Positions 5,959 through 7,736 of a stretch of 7,736 bases of DNA are shown here, piece after piece. Origin of the DNA: Deltaproteobacteria bacterium. Its GTDB lineage: Bacteria; Bdellovibrionota; UBA1018. Under the pieces are notes generated by a model that was not told the DNA's origin, ran no database searches, and saw only the letters and a program-made list of their open reading frames with translations. The DNA is taken from NCBI GenBank assembly GCA_016194835.1, contig JACQAU010000334.1, positions 1 through 7,736 on the forward strand, read 5' to 3'. The translations under genes were made by a program, and so were the position numbers. Each line of letters starts with the position of its first letter. Position 1 is the first letter of the stretch.

Positions 5959-7736
5959 ATGATCTTAGGGGGATTGCTTCTTTTACTTAGCTCGATAGGA
6001 CATACACAAGATTTTCTCACCAGTGCAGAAAAAATCTTTTTTGATGAGTCACAAATAAAAAGACGATTTGGTGTAGAGATTGAATTTACTGGTCTCAAGG
6101 ACTATCAAATTGAAAAAATAATTGAAGCTGTTTTTCATGCACAAGTAATCGAGCGCTTAGAGCATGGAGAAGTAAAATTTGAAAGCCCATATGGCGAAAT
6201 CAAACTCAAAATAGAAAGTTCTGCATGGAGAATTGCACTTACAGATCCGAAACAATACCAGAAACAATGGGAAATAGATTTGCGTTCGGCTCCCAGAGAA
6301 ATAGTTCTGCCACCACTAACATATGAGAACATTGAGCTATTTGAAAGATTAGGTGCGGTATTGCAAGAATTTGGAGCTATCGGCACCACTGCAAGTAATG
6401 CAGTCTCAACACAGGTCAATGTCGAAATGCCTACATTAATAAACAATCCAGACGCTTTGAAAAATCTAATTAATCTATTAAGAATTTATTCGCGCCCTGA
6501 ACATGTCTTGCAAATGCAAGAAAAACTAAAAATCCCTAAAATCAGGCAAGAATACTTGTATGAACTTCAGCCTGGGTTTTTAAAAAAATTACAAGACCCT
6601 ATGTATCAACCTACACTTAGGGAGTTTTATGATGATTACCTATACAGACAAAGCCTTGAGTTTCTTGGGTTTAGAAACGCTTGGACTTTGCCAATTGAAA
6701 AAGCTAGAGAACTACTTTTAGATCAACCAGAAGTTGTAGTACCTCAAATTGTCAAAATGGTAAGACTAAGAATATCCAGCTTGCTTTTAGAAGCTATACC
6801 TGACGACCCACTTTCTTTTGCAATCAGAATCCAAAAATGGGCGAGACCTGCTCCCATTGTAGAATTTAGAGAGTTCAATAACGATTTTGATTTCATAAAA
6901 GATATCAGAAGAGCCCTAGGCATTGTGCATTCAGCGGAAACATTAGGAAACTATGACCACGACACTATATTGGAGAAAATCACGGGTATTGACCGTAGAG
7001 ACATTAAAAAAATTAGAGATTTAAAATCTAAGAAAAAAATTATTCGATACGCCATTTATGACCCAAAAGAAAAATATCTGAGTACAGAAAATGAACCAGA
7101 TGGCATCGTCTGGATTCAGGTACATCCAAAATACACCGGACATAGACCGCTTGTTATTGCTGGAGAAAGCATTGTTTACCATAGGCGACATATTCATAAG
7201 TCAACATTATTAGGCAAATATAATCCAGGACTAGAAAATGCCCTAATACAGCAAGCAATGGAAAATAAGATTTTTGAGATGAAGATTATTCAATACTTTT
7301 TGCCAGGCGTCATGCCAGAAAGCGTGGCACTTGTAGATCTAATAGGCACCAAACCTGTAACTCCACATTCTTGTGACCAGTTACATAAACCTATTGATTA
7401 TGTGACATTATTGGAAGCATTAAAGGCTCGTTTTCCAGAAGGCTGGGTCATGAAAGGAGCATGGGATTTTTCTACTGAAAAATCTTTTATAACTGATGAA
7501 GATTTGGATCCAGTACAAATGCAAAATGCGGATCTTAGAGAATTTGAAGAATTCAAAACAAAAATAGAAAAGGACATGAAAGGCGAAGATCCTGAGGCCA
7601 TTATTGACGCACTTAAGAAACACAAAGACTACAAAATTTGGAAAATAAAAGGCATGCTTGCACAACCAGAACATATTTTTTTCCAAAAAAAAATAATAAT
7701 TATTAAAGAGTTTAGAGTCGAAGTTCAAGGAGGATC
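5959..7736 (+). CDS. Amidoligase domain fused to a probable ATP-grasp ligase domain, C-terminus cut by the window
   Basis: The frame is open from ATG 5959 to the right edge, 592 complete codons with no stop, so the protein is longer. Residues 1-17 (MILGGLLLLLSSIGHTQ) are hydrophobic and resemble a signal peptide but lack a positive n-region. Residues 35-43 (RRFGVEIEF) are the opening motif of the amidoligase_2 / COOH-NH2 ligase family, a glutamine synthetase-like fold. They are followed by EIDLRSAPREIVLPPL (105-120), TQVNVEM (151-157, in the place of the usual HVHxD strand) and PIVEFREF (299-306), the family's closing EFR strand. From about 360 the protein changes character: EGWVMKGAWDFSTEK (494-508) resembles the ATP-grasp 'VxKP.. 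S' strand-loop, and KEFRVEVQGG (583-592) the ATP-grasp 'EYRVHVVGG' strand. Both domains would use ATP to form amide or peptide bonds. Substrates are unknown. The upstream neighbour is the exported phospholipase-like gene, 101 bases away. Confidence 0.8.
   Translation, partial: MILGGLLLLLSSIGHTQDFLTSAEKIFFDESQIKRRFGVEIEFTGLKDYQIEKIIEAVFHAQVIERLEHGEVKFESPYGEIKLKIESSAWRIALTDPKQYQKQWEIDLRSAPREIVLPPLTYENIELFERLGAVLQEFGAIGTTASNAVSTQVNVEMPTLINNPDALKNLINLLRIYSRPEHVLQMQEKLKIPKIRQEYLYELQPGFLKKLQDPMYQPTLREFYDDYLYRQSLEFLGFRNAWTLPIEKARELLLDQPEVVVPQIVKMVRLRISSLLLEAIPDDPLSFAIRIQKWARPAPIVEFREFNNDFDFIKDIRRALGIVHSAETLGNYDHDTILEKITGIDRRDIKKIRDLKSKKKIIRYAIYDPKEKYLSTENEPDGIVWIQVHPKYTGHRPLVIAGESIVYHRRHIHKSTLLGKYNPGLENALIQQAMENKIFEMKIIQYFLPGVMPESVALVDLIGTKPVTPHSCDQLHKPIDYVTLLEALKARFPEGWVMKGAWDFSTEKSFITDEDLDPVQMQNADLREFEEFKTKIEKDMKGEDPEAIIDALKKHKDYKIWKIKGMLAQPEHIFFQKKIIIIKEFRVEVQGG

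Noticed and set aside
6135..7728. Minus-strand frames opposite the ligase gene
   Set aside because: They are low-complexity Ser/Phe/Cys-rich shadows of the plus-strand frame, which carries recognisable ligase motifs throughout.

Overview
The window is AT-rich, densely coded bacterial DNA carrying seven genes, two of them cut by the window edges. The secreted zinc phospholipase-like protein and the start of a polytopic membrane protein of the spermidine synthase-like family suggest a free-living or predatory Gram-negative bacterium. The AT-rich, Bdellovibrionota-like feel is only a guess, because no rRNA or other phylogenetic marker is present.

Left half, minus strand (reading right to left from about 4516 to 1): glnN (type III glutamine synthetase), then after 57 bases ribF (FAD synthetase/riboflavin kinase), then a two-gene toxin-antitoxin-like module, then the N-terminus of a spermidine synthase-like membrane protein. 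The module pairs a 66-aa DUF4160 protein with a 158-aa DUF2442-like plus HTH protein, joined by an ATGA overlap. It has a 10-bp palindrome at its upstream end. Its downstream end meets a large foldback (two 45-base arms around a 54-base GC-rich core) that supplies the stop codon of the second gene. A short cluster of CAGTT/AACTG hexamers lies between the foldback and the membrane-protein gene. This 170-1230 stretch looks like a small accessory insertion between housekeeping genes.

Right half, plus strand (4712 to the end): a divergent intergenic region with candidate promoters for both directions, then a secreted zinc-dependent phospholipase C / P1-nuclease-superfamily protein with a full set of metal ligands at family spacing. 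About 100 bases later begins a long frame that stays open to the window edge (at least 592 codons). It starts with an amidoligase (glutamine synthetase-like COOH-NH2 ligase) domain and runs into what looks like an ATP-grasp ligase domain. This two-ligase protein beside an exported hydrolase is the best candidate for an undescribed system. It may make or attach peptide-like amide bonds, and its leader is hydrophobic and preceded by an A7-G7 homopolymer tract that could matter for its start.
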